In this document: positions 33,524 to 41,922 of the stretch, in pieces
How positions within the stretch are numbered: the stretch's first letter is position 1
Layout: every line of letters begins with the position of its first letter
From: an uncultured Oscillospiraceae bacterium
Lineage (GTDB): Bacteria; Bacillota; Clostridia; Oscillospirales; Oscillospiraceae
Assembly: GCA_947629775.1 (NCBI GenBank)
Contig: CANRFA010000003.1
Coordinates: 112,098-167,982, forward strand
Direction: 5' to 3'
Length of the DNA: 55,885 bases
Translations under genes and position numbers: made by a program
Notes under the pieces: model-generated
Databases searched by the model: none
Told to the model about the DNA's origin: nothing
Seen by the model: only the letters and a program-made list of their open reading frames with translations

Positions 33524-33610
33524 TCAGGCCGGTTTTAAGGCCCCTCTCTCGTCTTTCAGGCACGGCCATGCAGGTATATTCCCAGGCGCTGAAACGCCAT
33601 GAGAATAGCC

Positions 33611-33835
33611 TTAAATCAGGCCTCGCTCCTCTTTGATCCAGTCAGGCAACCATCCGGACTGGTAGGCAGCTCTGTACTCGTCCAGCTCCATCTCATTCGC
33701 TCCGGTGGGTGCGCCCTCCTCCATTACGTCATCTTCCCATCCGCAGACAAAGCAGATATCGTTGCTGAAAGGGGCGTCGAACTCCGTCTGCCCGCATACC
33801 GGGCACATGTGTTTGCCTTCCCATTTTTTCTTCAT
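33611..33835 (-). CDS. CPCC-family small zinc-binding protein
   Basis: The 74-residue protein has paired CxxC motifs (CPVCGQ at residue 11 and CFVCGWEDD near 28) and the 'GANEMELDEYRAAYQSG' segment, matching Cys-rich CPCC-type proteins. These are predicted zinc ribbons of unknown role. ATG 33835 overlaps the portal fusion stop (ATGA), and GGGAGGAAATAC precedes it. Confidence 0.82.
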   Translation of the reverse strand: MKKKWEGKHMCPVCGQTEFDAPFSNDICFVCGWEDDVMEEGAPTGANEMELDEYRAAYQSGWLPDWIKEERGLI

Positions 33836-36384
33836 ACTGTATTTCCTCCCGTTTTATTCTTTCCGGCTTTCTTCCCTTTTGGCTTGCCCCTTGGGGCTGA
33901 TTTTGCCTTCTGGGCTGTCGCCTTTGGCTTGCTGGCCGTGGCTGACCTGGCGGGCTGCACACTGGCTGTTTTAGCCGGCTGCGTGGCCTGTGTACCCTGA
34001 GATGGTGGCGTGTATGCATTTACTTTCTTATCATATTTGAAATAGTTATTTGCCTTCCTGATGTCTGACTGCCCGGTAGCATCATTATACTTGGCAAAGA
34101 AGCATGTACACAGATGGGACCCCGGGTAGCCTGATGCATACTCACCTGTCGCCATGTTAAACCGGACGACCTTTCCGTCAGCTGTGATATATCCGTCTAT
34201 ATCTCCACCGCAGGGCTGTTGCAGAAACTTAATGGCGTGCTTCACGTACTGAGTCTTTGTCATCCCAGGGTACTGATGCAGATGCTTCTTTACGTGTCCA
34301 TTCAGTTTCTTCGTATTCGCAAACCCCGTACACGCCTGATTCGCTCCGGTAGCGGACCCTCGTGGCGAGGATCCACCCACATGCCCTCTGTTTCCGGCGT
34401 GATTGGGGAAACCGCTTCCCTGTCCCCCATCGCCTGTGATTATACCACTTTCAGCTGATTTGTCAACCCCAATTTGAAAGTTTTCTGAAGTTTTTTTCTC
34501 CAGAATCTCCGTCAGGCGGTCAAGGGAGTCCGCAAATGGCTGGAACAGGCTGGGGCGGAGCTGGTCCAGCTCCTGCATACTGCACCAGGCGGGTTCTATG
34601 ATCTCATCGCTGGGGGAGAACGGTTCGCCCACAAAGGAAGTACACAGGAAAATGTACGGAGCGATTCCCGTTTCCGGCTCCTGCGGGCCCACGCCAAGGG
34701 GGAAAAGGTTCCTGGGCTGGATGCCAAATTCCTCCAGAGTTTCCCGTTCCGCAGCTTCCTCGGGAGTTTCTCCGGGCTCGATATGCCCGCCTGGCCCGCA
34801 GATGAGGCCTGTTCCGGAGTCGCTGCAGCGGGTGCCAACCAGGATCTTACCGTCCTTCACGACCAGGACGCCCACTCCGCCTAAGTTTTCGGCATCCGCC
34901 TCTGTAGCGGTGGCCCCCATATCTTCCGGGAGTCTGGTGGCGTTGGGAGCTGCCAGTGGCGCATTGGAATCGACAGGGGGATCCGGGCTGGCTGCGATCT
35001 CCTCGTCCGGGAGATTGTCCAGAATGCTCTCGATGTCCATTTCTGTGGAGCCTGCCAGGGCCTTACGCACTTCGCTGGGGTCCAGGGCCTGCATATCCAC
35101 GTAAGTCTGGGCGGTCTGCGCTCTGGTCTGCGCTGTCGCAGCCTTTCTGGCCTCGACCTCAGCTTTTTCGGCCTCGCTCATGGACCAGATGGGGTTGAAC
35201 GTGATATCCAGCTTGGGGATCTCGTCGATCTCGCCGGTAAAGATCCCGGCCTGGAAGATCGCCGACAGAATGTAGCGGAGGTTGGGCCGGACGCAGGTCC
35301 GGTTGTAGCGGTCGATCAGGCTGTTGTAATTCTCCTGATCCGCCTCGCCGGTGGCGTTTTCTCCGGCTGGGGATCGACCAAACAGCTTTGTCTGGGGGAT
35401 GCTGGTTACCGCCGAGAGCAGATTGCAGTTGACGTTTACCACGTCCATGACCCCGGTAAAGCTGAAGGTCTTGAAGTCGTAGTCCTCTTCGGCATCAATG
35501 ATAATGCTGTTCAGGAGGCCTCTGGCGGAGTCAATCGCCATCAGCCTGCGGAGAACGGCCTCCTCGCCTCCCTCGTAGGAGAGCTCGTTGGAGAGGTCCT
35601 TCATCTTATAGACCGCCTGAACGGCCCGATCGAGGAGCTTGGGGGCCATCTCGTGGGAGACCTCCGTATTCTGGATGGCCTTGTGGATCCGGAGATATTC
35701 CGGCAGGCCCCAGAGCAGGTAATTGGTGTTGGAGGTATTCTCCGGCAGTTTCCCATTCCGAAAGACCAGACACCGGCTGTCGTGGACCCGGAAGGATCCA
35801 AACCGGCTGTACACGTCATAGTACTCCGGATATCCCATCCGGGAGCCTCTGGTCCGGAACGGATCGCTGGAGCTGTAATTGAACATGGACTGATAGTCCG
35901 GCGTAATGAGGGAGCGATCATAGACCCGCAGGCCGTCCACAGACTGGATACTGGCCCAATCTACCGGGTCCTGAAGCCTTCTGCCGTCATTAATGAGCAT
36001 GACGATGATGGCTCCGCCATAAAGGCGGGTCCAGCGGAGGGCGGTCATGACCGCATCGTCCCACTCCAGCTCGTCCAGGGCCTCTTTATAGAAGCGGATG
36101 ATCTTCTCATCCTTCAGCCCGTTCAGCTCAAATCCATGCTTGACCGCATCTTCGGCGGGGACGTCGATGATTCTGGCGAACAGCCCGTTGCTTTCATAGT
36201 AGCGGGTAAGAAACTCGTCTGGGATCTGGGGCTCCGGCAGGTAATGATAATGGGTGGAAGCGTCCCGGATCGTATTGAACTTGTTCATGGTATTGACATA
36301 CCCGTCCATGCGGGGCTGATTTACCGCCCTGCCGGTGCTGTTCTCCAGCAACCGTCTGTAGTTCTGCGTTATCTTATCCTCCAT
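33832..36384 (-). CDS. Portal protein fused to NUDIX hydrolase and PBECR-like nuclease domains
   Basis: One 850-residue frame contains three parts. Residues 1-430 are a DUF1073-type portal ('HYHYLPEPQIPDEFLTRYYESNGLFARIIDVPAEDAVKHG' opening, 'PQTKLFGRSPAGENATGEAD'). Residues 501-630 are a NUDIX domain with a complete box from G533 (GHIEPGE) through RETLEEFGI (547-555). After a Gly-rich linker (656-673), residues 690-785 (HVKKHLHQYPG, then DGYITADGKVVRFNMATGEY) resemble phage-barnase/EndoU/colicin-like nuclease (PBECR) domains. A Lys/Ala-rich basic tail ends the protein. The portal is the DNA gate of the head. The extra domains could act on nucleotides or RNA in the infected cell; that is inference. 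Confidence 0.88.
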   Translation of the reverse strand: MEDKITQNYRRLLENSTGRAVNQPRMDGYVNTMNKFNTIRDASTHYHYLPEPQIPDEFLTRYYESNGLFARIIDVPAEDAVKHGFELNGLKDEKIIRFYKEALDELEWDDAVMTALRWTRLYGGAIIVMLINDGRRLQDPVDWASIQSVDGLRVYDRSLITPDYQSMFNYSSSDPFRTRGSRMGYPEYYDVYSRFGSFRVHDSRCLVFRNGKLPENTSNTNYLLWGLPEYLRIHKAIQNTEVSHEMAPKLLDRAVQAVYKMKDLSNELSYEGGEEAVLRRLMAIDSARGLLNSIIIDAEEDYDFKTFSFTGVMDVVNVNCNLLSAVTSIPQTKLFGRSPAGENATGEADQENYNSLIDRYNRTCVRPNLRYILSAIFQAGIFTGEIDEIPKLDITFNPIWSMSEAEKAEVEARKAATAQTRAQTAQTYVDMQALDPSEVRKALAGSTEMDIESILDNLPDEEIAASPDPPVDSNAPLAAPNATRLPEDMGATATEADAENLGGVGVLVVKDGKILVGTRCSDSGTGLICGPGGHIEPGETPEEAAERETLEEFGIQPRNLFPLGVGPQEPETGIAPYIFLCTSFVGEPFSPSDEIIEPAWCSMQELDQLRPSLFQPFADSLDRLTEILEKKTSENFQIGVDKSAESGIITGDGGQGSGFPNHAGNRGHVGGSSPRGSATGANQACTGFANTKKLNGHVKKHLHQYPGMTKTQYVKHAIKFLQQPCGGDIDGYITADGKVVRFNMATGEYASGYPGSHLCTCFFAKYNDATGQSDIRKANNYFKYDKKVNAYTPPSQGTQATQPAKTASVQPARSATASKPKATAQKAKSAPRGKPKGKKAGKNKTGGNTV

Positions 36385-36410
36385 GCGCTCCCTCCTTTCC
36401 TGTCAGGTAA

Positions 36411-36435
36411 GAGAAAACCCGGCCAGCTGACCGGG
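36411..36435 (-). terminator. Second terminator upstream of the portal gene
   Basis: CCCGG-(T)CAGCTG(G)-CCGGG stem followed by TTTTCTCTT on the transcribed strand. It lies only about 30 nt before the portal ribosome site. Confidence 0.65.
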
Positions 36436-36470
36436 CTGATAACAGACCGAATCAGATCCGTATCGCTCCA

Positions 36471-36511
36471 TAAGAAAAGCGGTTCCCGGGAACTACACCA
36501 GGAACCGCTTT
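36471..36511 (-). terminator. First terminator downstream of terL
   Basis: A perfect 11-bp stem (AAAGCGGTTCC with GGAACCGCTTT, 14-nt loop) whose last arm runs into TTTTCTTA on the transcribed strand. Strong intrinsic terminator form. Confidence 0.75.
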
Positions 36512-36750
36512 GGCGCACCCCTGTTGCTGCCCAGGGGTTTGCCGTCTGTTGAGGAGAATGTCCTTCTTCCAACTGAGAAGAACGATACGGTGAACCGCCA
36601 GTCCGGTTCATGAGGCTGCCCGCCTTCACATGCACAGGTCGAGCGCCCCTTGCCATCTCCCGGTACTGCCCCGGTGCGGGTGAGCAATCCGCCAGACTTC
36701 TGTGATGGCATGAAAGCAGGACTGCTGACGGCAATCCTGCGTATTACAGT

Positions 36751-38622
36751 TCAGATCAGGTTTCTGAGATTGAAGGTGGATCGGGACTCCACTTCGGCAA
36801 AACCGTTTGCGGATGCGTCCGCCATATCCTTGAGAGCAGCTGCCGGGAAGTTTTCCATCTGGGATACGTAGGCCTCGTTCCAGGGGGCGACCAGAATATC
36901 CACATTCCCGCCCTGCCACTGGGCTGCAAGGGGTTCCGCCCTGGTGATCTTGCTGCCCGACTCAAGCACGGTGGTGACATCAAACCCGGACAGGAACCTG
37001 GTATAGCTCTGGGCCTGTTCCTTGCCCGCCTGGCCGGGGTCCTGCGGGAGCCGGATCCGCACCCTGCGGTATCTGCTCCGGTCCTGGACAGCGGTCTGGT
37101 AGATGGTCTGACGTACCTCAGCAGCAGACATCTGGCGGTTGATGACATCCGCAATGATGTACCGTCCGTTCCGTCTCTTGCCAATGAGAACGCCAGCGGT
37201 GTAGGCTGCGTCCTCATTCTCCTCCGTCTCGGTCGCTGCGAGGTCCCAGCAGCGGACCCACTGGGAAACGTCGCTTGGGACGACCTCCACATACGACACA
37301 TCCTTACGGGGGAAGTAGAGACCGGCAGCGGGGCGGATCTTCCAGTTGCCCTTCAGGAGCCGTTCCTTCTCGACAAGAGGCAGGGCCTTCAGATTGGCCA
37401 TATACCCCGGGTCCTGCTCCATCAGGATCTTATTGTCCTGAAGCACGCTGGAGATGAACGAGACGGACTTTGGCTCCGCCCGTTCGGACTCCGTCTTGAG
37501 GTTGAACCGGTCCCAGAGCTCTTGCCTGGTGTCAGCCCAGTAGAGCGTCTCCTCCCTGCGGAGGAACCAGCGGATCTTCCCGCAGCGCTCCGGGATGGGA
37601 TACCCCGTTTCGGGATCAATCCACCATTCAATGAACTTCGCCACCCAGCTGTCTGCGTCCGGGTTGCACGTGGCCCTGATATAGGGCTTTACCCCGCAGG
37701 TGGAACGGTTACGGGAGAGCATGTAGAAGAAGGTCTTCTCGCTGTAATGAGTCAGCTCATCGAAGCAATTCTTATTGATGAGGCCGGCCTCTGTAATGTA
37801 CTGATTCTCGGAGTCAACCGTCATGTCTACGGTCCATCTCAGGCCCACCGGAGTCATCTTCACGGCCTCAAGCTGCACGCAATCCGCCGTCTGCTCCTGG
37901 CCCGTGTAAGGATGGCTGTACCACAGGACAGGGGAATTCCCTGCCGAACGATCCAGAGACCTGTATATCGCAGCGCCGTTCACCAGCCGGGCCTGGCCGT
38001 CTCTGCTGTCTCCGCCTCCCGGATCCTGATACGAAATCCACCCGGACTCCGTGAGGATCTTATGATCCACACTCTGGATCTGGGCCGAACCATCGGGAAG
38101 CTCCACTCGCACGCACTCTTTCAGCGTGGGGACACCCACCGCAGTAACTTCCCTCGCTCCATGCAGCGTCTGCACCATGTCGCCGGGCCGGATCTCTGCG
38201 ATCCGCTTATACGTCCCATCGCCCATGAGGACCGGAGTATTCATCTCCACACACAGGAGCGGAACCTGGCTGCCCTGCCACGAGGTGACGTCTTTGTAGG
38301 AGCCCAGAAACGAGAAAGTGATCCTCATACCGCTGGGAAATGTCCACATCAGCTTGGGAGACTGGACGGACTGCGCTCCGAAGAAGGGATAGATGGTGCT
38401 GCTGACGTCCCACAGGCCTCCTGCATTCAGGATCTGGGTGCGCTGCTGACGGAAGATGACTGCTTCAAACTGCGGGTTGCGCATATGGTAGAGAGGCTCC
38501 AGGAGGAGGGCGTAAGTCTTTCCGCCTCCGGCAGCCCCGCCGTAGATACAGATGTCGGCGGAGTGACCCAGGAACATCTCCTGCTTCCCCGCCTGGGGCT
38601 TGAAGATTTTCCTCTCGCTCAT
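36751..38622 (-). CDS. terL: Terminase large subunit interrupted by an intein in Walker B
   Basis: The 623-residue precursor has Walker A (GGAAGGGKT, about residues 28-36), the 'DVTSWQGSQV' segment before the break, and the nuclease half after it. The ATPase Walker B is split: PLL ends the first part at 123 and CFDELTHYSEKTF resumes at 286, with an intein between. Spliced TerL would be 461 residues, a normal length. It packages DNA into proheads with TerS and the portal. Start overlaps the TerS stop (ATGA). Function strictly requires splicing, since the insert separates the ATPase motifs. Confidence 0.95.
   Translation of the reverse strand: MSERKIFKPQAGKQEMFLGHSADICIYGGAAGGGKTYALLLEPLYHMRNPQFEAVIFRQQRTQILNAGGLWDVSSTIYPFFGAQSVQSPKLMWTFPSGMRITFSFLGSYKDVTSWQGSQVPLLCVEMNTPVLMGDGTYKRIAEIRPGDMVQTLHGAREVTAVGVPTLKECVRVELPDGSAQIQSVDHKILTESGWISYQDPGGGDSRDGQARLVNGAAIYRSLDRSAGNSPVLWYSHPYTGQEQTADCVQLEAVKMTPVGLRWTVDMTVDSENQYITEAGLINKNCFDELTHYSEKTFFYMLSRNRSTCGVKPYIRATCNPDADSWVAKFIEWWIDPETGYPIPERCGKIRWFLRREETLYWADTRQELWDRFNLKTESERAEPKSVSFISSVLQDNKILMEQDPGYMANLKALPLVEKERLLKGNWKIRPAAGLYFPRKDVSYVEVVPSDVSQWVRCWDLAATETEENEDAAYTAGVLIGKRRNGRYIIADVINRQMSAAEVRQTIYQTAVQDRSRYRRVRIRLPQDPGQAGKEQAQSYTRFLSGFDVTTVLESGSKITRAEPLAAQWQGGNVDILVAPWNEAYVSQMENFPAAALKDMADASANGFAEVESRSTFNLRNLI
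37768..38253 (-). other. Mini-intein (162 aa) in TerL, penultimate His replaced by Lys
   Basis: Residues 124-285 of the terminase begin CVEMNTPVLMGDGTYKRI (block A, Cys1), have block B as SVDHKIL (His in place, Ser for Thr) and block F 'RWTVDMTVDSENQYITEAG', and end LINKN before Cys+1. The usual His before the terminal Asn is Lys. Some active inteins lack this His, so splicing is possible but perhaps slow or conditional. No endonuclease domain is present. Different in sequence and length from the radical SAM intein. Confidence 0.9.
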
Positions 38623-39035
38623 TCCTCATCCGCCCCCGCCTGCTTCTGTGGCAGGTAGAGCACCACCTTTGGTTCCGCCAATGGCGCTCCGTCTTTCCCG
38701 GTAACCTCCGTCTTCTGGACGTACTTCCGGTCGTTGAAGAACTCGCCACCGTAGATCTTAAGGGCGTAGATGATCGCCGTAACGTTGCCTTCCTGGGCAG
38801 CTGCGTACAGCTGGTTCTCCAGGAGGGCCGTTACTTCCTGCCGTCCCATCCTCATGGCCTTGTGAATAGGCGGATGCTTCTTCTGAAGGCGGAGGAACTG
38901 GCGCTCAGAGAGGCCGAAATTGGCCCCTATCTGGGCCACGGTCTTTCCCTGCCTGGCGAGGGACTGCAGTACCGCAAGGCGGTTTTCCACGATCCCCTCT
39001 TCGATCCATTCCTCAAACAGATCCTTTTTCGCCAT
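38619..39035 (-). CDS. terS: Terminase small subunit
   Basis: The 138-residue protein directly precedes terL with a 4-nt overlap. It has a helix-turn-helix near residues 32-52 (KTVAQIGANFGLSERQFLRL), a helical middle with 'ALLENQLYAAAQEGNVTAIIYALKIYGG' typical of small terminases, and a 'KYVQKTEVTGKDGAPL' C-terminal segment seen in TerS proteins. It recognises the packaging site and regulates TerL. Confidence 0.88.
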   Translation of the reverse strand: MAKKDLFEEWIEEGIVENRLAVLQSLARQGKTVAQIGANFGLSERQFLRLQKKHPPIHKAMRMGRQEVTALLENQLYAAAQEGNVTAIIYALKIYGGEFFNDRKYVQKTEVTGKDGAPLAEPKVVLYLPQKQAGADEE

Positions 39036-40422
39036 CCCGCTTCTTCACCTCCTGTATGACCGCCTCTACCAGGCCCCCCTGCCTGTTATGGCGATATCCA
39101 TTGGGATATTCGATATTGAACTCCTCGTTTAAAGCCCAGCGCAGTTTCTTCAGGTCCAGTTTCCTGGGACCTGTCGCCTTGCAGTGGATGGTCGTATAGC
39201 AGGTGCGTATGACCTCCACATGCTCGTAATAGCGGGACAGCAGGGCCGTAAAGGACTCCACGGTGTGAAACTTCTGCTTATAAGCGATCCCGTTCTTGAA
39301 GCTCATGCCGTACCCGTCATCGTCCAGGAAGTACATGAACCGGCCCCTGTTCCCTCGGGTCTTCGCCTGAATCTGGGTGCCGGTTACTTCCGTCATACTG
39401 CGGGTCCCGGTGTAGAGAACACCATCTTTCTTCATCATGGCATTCGTAGTCATGATGACAATATCCTCGAAGGTATTGTTGGCTACGCTCCCTACCACAC
39501 TGTCCAATACGCAGACATCGAACAGGCCGTACTTCCGGACGTTGCGCTCCGTATCCAGAATGCAGCTCACGATCTTACGGAGATCGAAGGCGTGCTTACC
39601 GCCCGCCACCCTGTAGGAAGGCTCGTAGCAGCATACCCGGTATCCCTTGCCCCGCATGTAGTTCGCATATTCCATCTTTCCGGCCCCAAGGTCGAAGATG
39701 CTCTTGTCTTTTGGAACCTCCGGAATCACAAAGTTCTCGTAGACCACCGAGATCTTGGCCTTTCTCCCGTCCTTGAACCGGGTGGGCTGGGCCAGGCTCT
39801 GAGCGTAGGTCTTGACCGGGATGACGTCGTAGCAATACTCTCCGTAATCTTTGCTCAGATAATACAGGAGCAGCTTCCGCTTGCTCTCGGGTATGCAATA
39901 GACGAGGCTGCCATAGCCCATGAGAACGGCGGTGGCCACGTATTCCGCATTGAGGATGACGTTTCCCATCTCATCGCAGACTGCGCTGCCCCACTCCCCG
40001 TTGCGGGCGATCATGGAGGAGATGACGGAGGATTCCGTCACCGACTCCGGCTGCTTGAGTATGGTGATCCGGTCTCTGGGCACGTAGGTGAACTTCCCGG
40101 GCTGGACCCCGGATACCTTCACTGTGGCCTTGCTGGTCTCGATGCTGTTATGCATGATGTTGAAGATCACTTCGCTCTGGGGATTGGCCGACCGGACGAA
40201 GATGGCCGGGACGGTCTCCAGGCCTATGTCCAGAGCAGCCTGTCTCCGCTGGTGGCCCGCCAATATCACGTTGTTATCAACGTTGACGATGATTGGCTTT
40301 ACCATTCCCAGGGATCGCAGACTGTTCTCCAGATCCGCCTTGGCCTGCGGAGTAATCTTGCGGGGGTTGTAGGAGGCACTTCTTACGGAATCAACCGGAA
40401 CATTTTCCACGAAGTGCAGCAT
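39013..40422 (-). CDS. ParB-like domain fused to an SAM-dependent methyltransferase domain
   Basis: Residues 1-95 are a ParB/sulfiredoxin-type domain (NPRKI at 20-24, LAGHQRR at 54-60). After a middle region, residues 241-400 contain a methyltransferase-like motif I (FDLGAGKMEYANYM near 243). The 469-residue protein lies directly before terS. ParB-type domains can bind or cleave nucleotides or DNA, and the fused domain suggests DNA or base modification linked to packaging. The role is inference. GGGGAGG precedes ATG 40422. Confidence 0.8.
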   Translation of the reverse strand: MLHFVENVPVDSVRSASYNPRKITPQAKADLENSLRSLGMVKPIIVNVDNNVILAGHQRRQAALDIGLETVPAIFVRSANPQSEVIFNIMHNSIETSKATVKVSGVQPGKFTYVPRDRITILKQPESVTESSVISSMIARNGEWGSAVCDEMGNVILNAEYVATAVLMGYGSLVYCIPESKRKLLLYYLSKDYGEYCYDVIPVKTYAQSLAQPTRFKDGRKAKISVVYENFVIPEVPKDKSIFDLGAGKMEYANYMRGKGYRVCCYEPSYRVAGGKHAFDLRKIVSCILDTERNVRKYGLFDVCVLDSVVGSVANNTFEDIVIMTTNAMMKKDGVLYTGTRSMTEVTGTQIQAKTRGNRGRFMYFLDDDGYGMSFKNGIAYKQKFHTVESFTALLSRYYEHVEVIRTCYTTIHCKATGPRKLDLKKLRWALNEEFNIEYPNGYRHNRQGGLVEAVIQEVKKRDGEKGSV

Positions 40423-40427
40423 GGCCG

Positions 40428-41291
40428 TTACCTCCCCAGCAGGTAGGAAACAAACCCCTTGGCCGGATACACCGTATCCATATAGGCGGTGTAGGCGTCC
40501 GTCAGCATATCCTTCTCAGCCTCGCTGATGGAGAACTTGATCTCGCCGAAAATGAAGCGGACTTTCCTTGAGGCCTCCGGCTTCTCATCCGCCGGAGCGA
40601 TATTCGTCGGCTCCTCGTCAGCTTCATCCTCATCATCGTCATCCGGCCCGGCCAGCTCCACTTCGTCCGTCTCTTCGTCCAGACCCTCGTACTCTTCGTC
40701 ATCGTCCGGCACCGGGATCTCAGGGAGCTTGCGGACCGGCACATCCTCGAAGTACTCCGGGTCGTATTCTTCGGCCTCGTCCAGCTCCTCAACATCCTCC
40801 AGCTCCTCCTCCAGACTGTCGTCTGCGGAGAAGTCCATGCTTCCGCCCAGGAAGTTATTAGGCTGCATCTCGATTTCGGTGGGGATGTCCTGGAAATCGT
40901 CCATCCGGAAGTCCATCAGATCGAAGGCGTCCAGGGTGAGACTGTTCATCTCAATGTCCAGGTCGATGTACTGAAGCTCTTCCGACAGGCGATCCAGATC
41001 CCAGGTGGAGTATTCCGTGGTTTTGTTGTCCACCAGGCGGAAGTAGGCCACCTGCTCCGGCGTCAGATCGTCAACCCGGATGCAGGGAACCTCTTTGACT
41101 CCCACCTTCTCGCAGGCCTTCTTTCTGGAGTGACCGCAGACAATCACATTGTCAGCGTCGATGACGACCGGAAACAGGAATCCGAATTTCTTAATGCTGA
41201 CCGCAACCTTTTCGGCTGCCAGCTCATTGTCCCTGGGGTTGTTCTCGTACTCTTTCAGGGACTCGATGGGCAATGTCTCAATCTTATACAT
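40428..41291 (-). CDS. ParB-like nuclease-domain protein with acidic linker
   Basis: ATG 41291 (MYKIETLPIESLKEYENNPRD) follows GGAGGTGCG, giving 287 residues. Residues 1-120 hold a ParB domain (ENNPRDN, VCGHSRKKAC) and a 'NKTTEYSTWDLDRLSEEL' segment shared with the next gene upstream. Residues 165-240 are highly acidic (Glu, Asp) low complexity, and a 'FIFGEIKFSISEAEKDML' C-terminus follows. Probably a paralogue of the upstream 178-residue protein. Confidence 0.85.
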   Translation of the reverse strand: MYKIETLPIESLKEYENNPRDNELAAEKVAVSIKKFGFLFPVVIDADNVIVCGHSRKKACEKVGVKEVPCIRVDDLTPEQVAYFRLVDNKTTEYSTWDLDRLSEELQYIDLDIEMNSLTLDAFDLMDFRMDDFQDIPTEIEMQPNNFLGGSMDFSADDSLEEELEDVEELDEAEEYDPEYFEDVPVRKLPEIPVPDDDEEYEGLDEETDEVELAGPDDDDEDEADEEPTNIAPADEKPEASRKVRFIFGEIKFSISEAEKDMLTDAYTAYMDTVYPAKGFVSYLLGR

Positions 41292-41820
41292 CGCTGCGCA
41301 CCTCCAGAAGATGAATGATGAACCCAAGGTAGGAGCTGTGCTCCGCTACGTACCGGTCAAAGGTCTCCTTGAAGGCCTCGTACTCCTCTTCCGTGGCCGG
41401 GATCTCCTGGGACCCCCAGCGGATCTTCAGATTGTTATTCCGCTTCTTCCCTTTTCCAGCCGTAGGGCTGATGGTAAAGAACGGAGAGTCCTCCACGCCA
41501 ATCTTGAGCAGCTCCTCGTTGAACTTGGGCATATCCCAGGTGGCGTACTCGCTGGACTTGTTGTCGATAATCCGAGCCAGCTGGGCATCTTCATCCGTCA
41601 TATCGTGGATAATGCAGGGCACTTCCTTCATCCCCAGTTTCTTCGCAGCCCGCAGCCGGGTGTGGCCGGAGATGATATGCAGATCCTTCGTGACTGCAAT
41701 GGGATTGATGAACCCGAACTCCCGGATGCTCGCAATCACTTTCGGGACCGCAGCGTCATTGATCCGGGGGTTGTTCTCGTACTCTTTCAGCTTGGACACG
41801 CTGATGTTTACAATTTCCAT
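41284..41820 (-). CDS. ParB-like nuclease-domain protein
   Basis: ATG 41820 (MEIVNISVSKLKEYENNPRIN) follows CAGGAGGTC. The 178-residue protein carries a ParB domain (ENNPRIND, ISGHTRLRAA) and 'NKSSEYATWDMPKFNEEL', then a C-terminal part that ends like the next gene ('HSSYLGFIIHLLE' versus 'KGFVSYLLGR'). It is the first gene of the late operon. Three ParB-like genes in a row suggest successive duplications. Confidence 0.86.
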   Translation of the reverse strand: MEIVNISVSKLKEYENNPRINDAAVPKVIASIREFGFINPIAVTKDLHIISGHTRLRAAKKLGMKEVPCIIHDMTDEDAQLARIIDNKSSEYATWDMPKFNEELLKIGVEDSPFFTISPTAGKGKKRNNNLKIRWGSQEIPATEEEYEAFKETFDRYVAEHSSYLGFIIHLLEVRSDV

Positions 41821-41876
41821 AGCGACCTCCTGACGTATCCCCGGCAGACTCCCTCCTGCCCAGGGCTGAAGCATCA

Positions 41877-41902
41877 TGCAGGATCACGCATGTAATCCTG
41901 CA
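41877..41902. promoter_or_regulatory. Interrupted palindrome in the late leader
   Basis: TGCAGGAT and ATCCTGCA flank a 10-bp core containing GCATG. It lies 21 bp downstream of the late -10 box and could be an operator for a late regulator or fold as an RNA hairpin in the leader. Confidence 0.5.
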
Positions 41903-41922
41903 TTTATGCTTTCTCAGCCTGC

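Larger units (their letters stand above)
36385..36750 (-). other. 366-nt non-coding structured interval between terL and the portal gene
   Basis: No frame here has a usable ribosome site and credible protein. On the transcribed strand it contains several perfect small hairpins (GAACCG/CGGTTC, TTCTTC/GAAGAA, CCCCTG/CAGGGG) followed by two intrinsic-terminator-like hairpins and the portal ribosome site. In a phage with otherwise overlapping genes such a gap implies function: a structured RNA, a packaging site, or a leader. I recognise no known RNA family. Confidence 0.6.

Noticed and set aside
33477-33569. N-terminal extension of the GNWGH protein
   Set aside because: It crosses a terminator hairpin and has a worse start than ATG 33476 with GGGAGGGG.
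36369-36734. Short minus-strand frames in the terL-portal gap
   Set aside because: They run through two terminator hairpins, lack ribosome sites and have unnatural composition.
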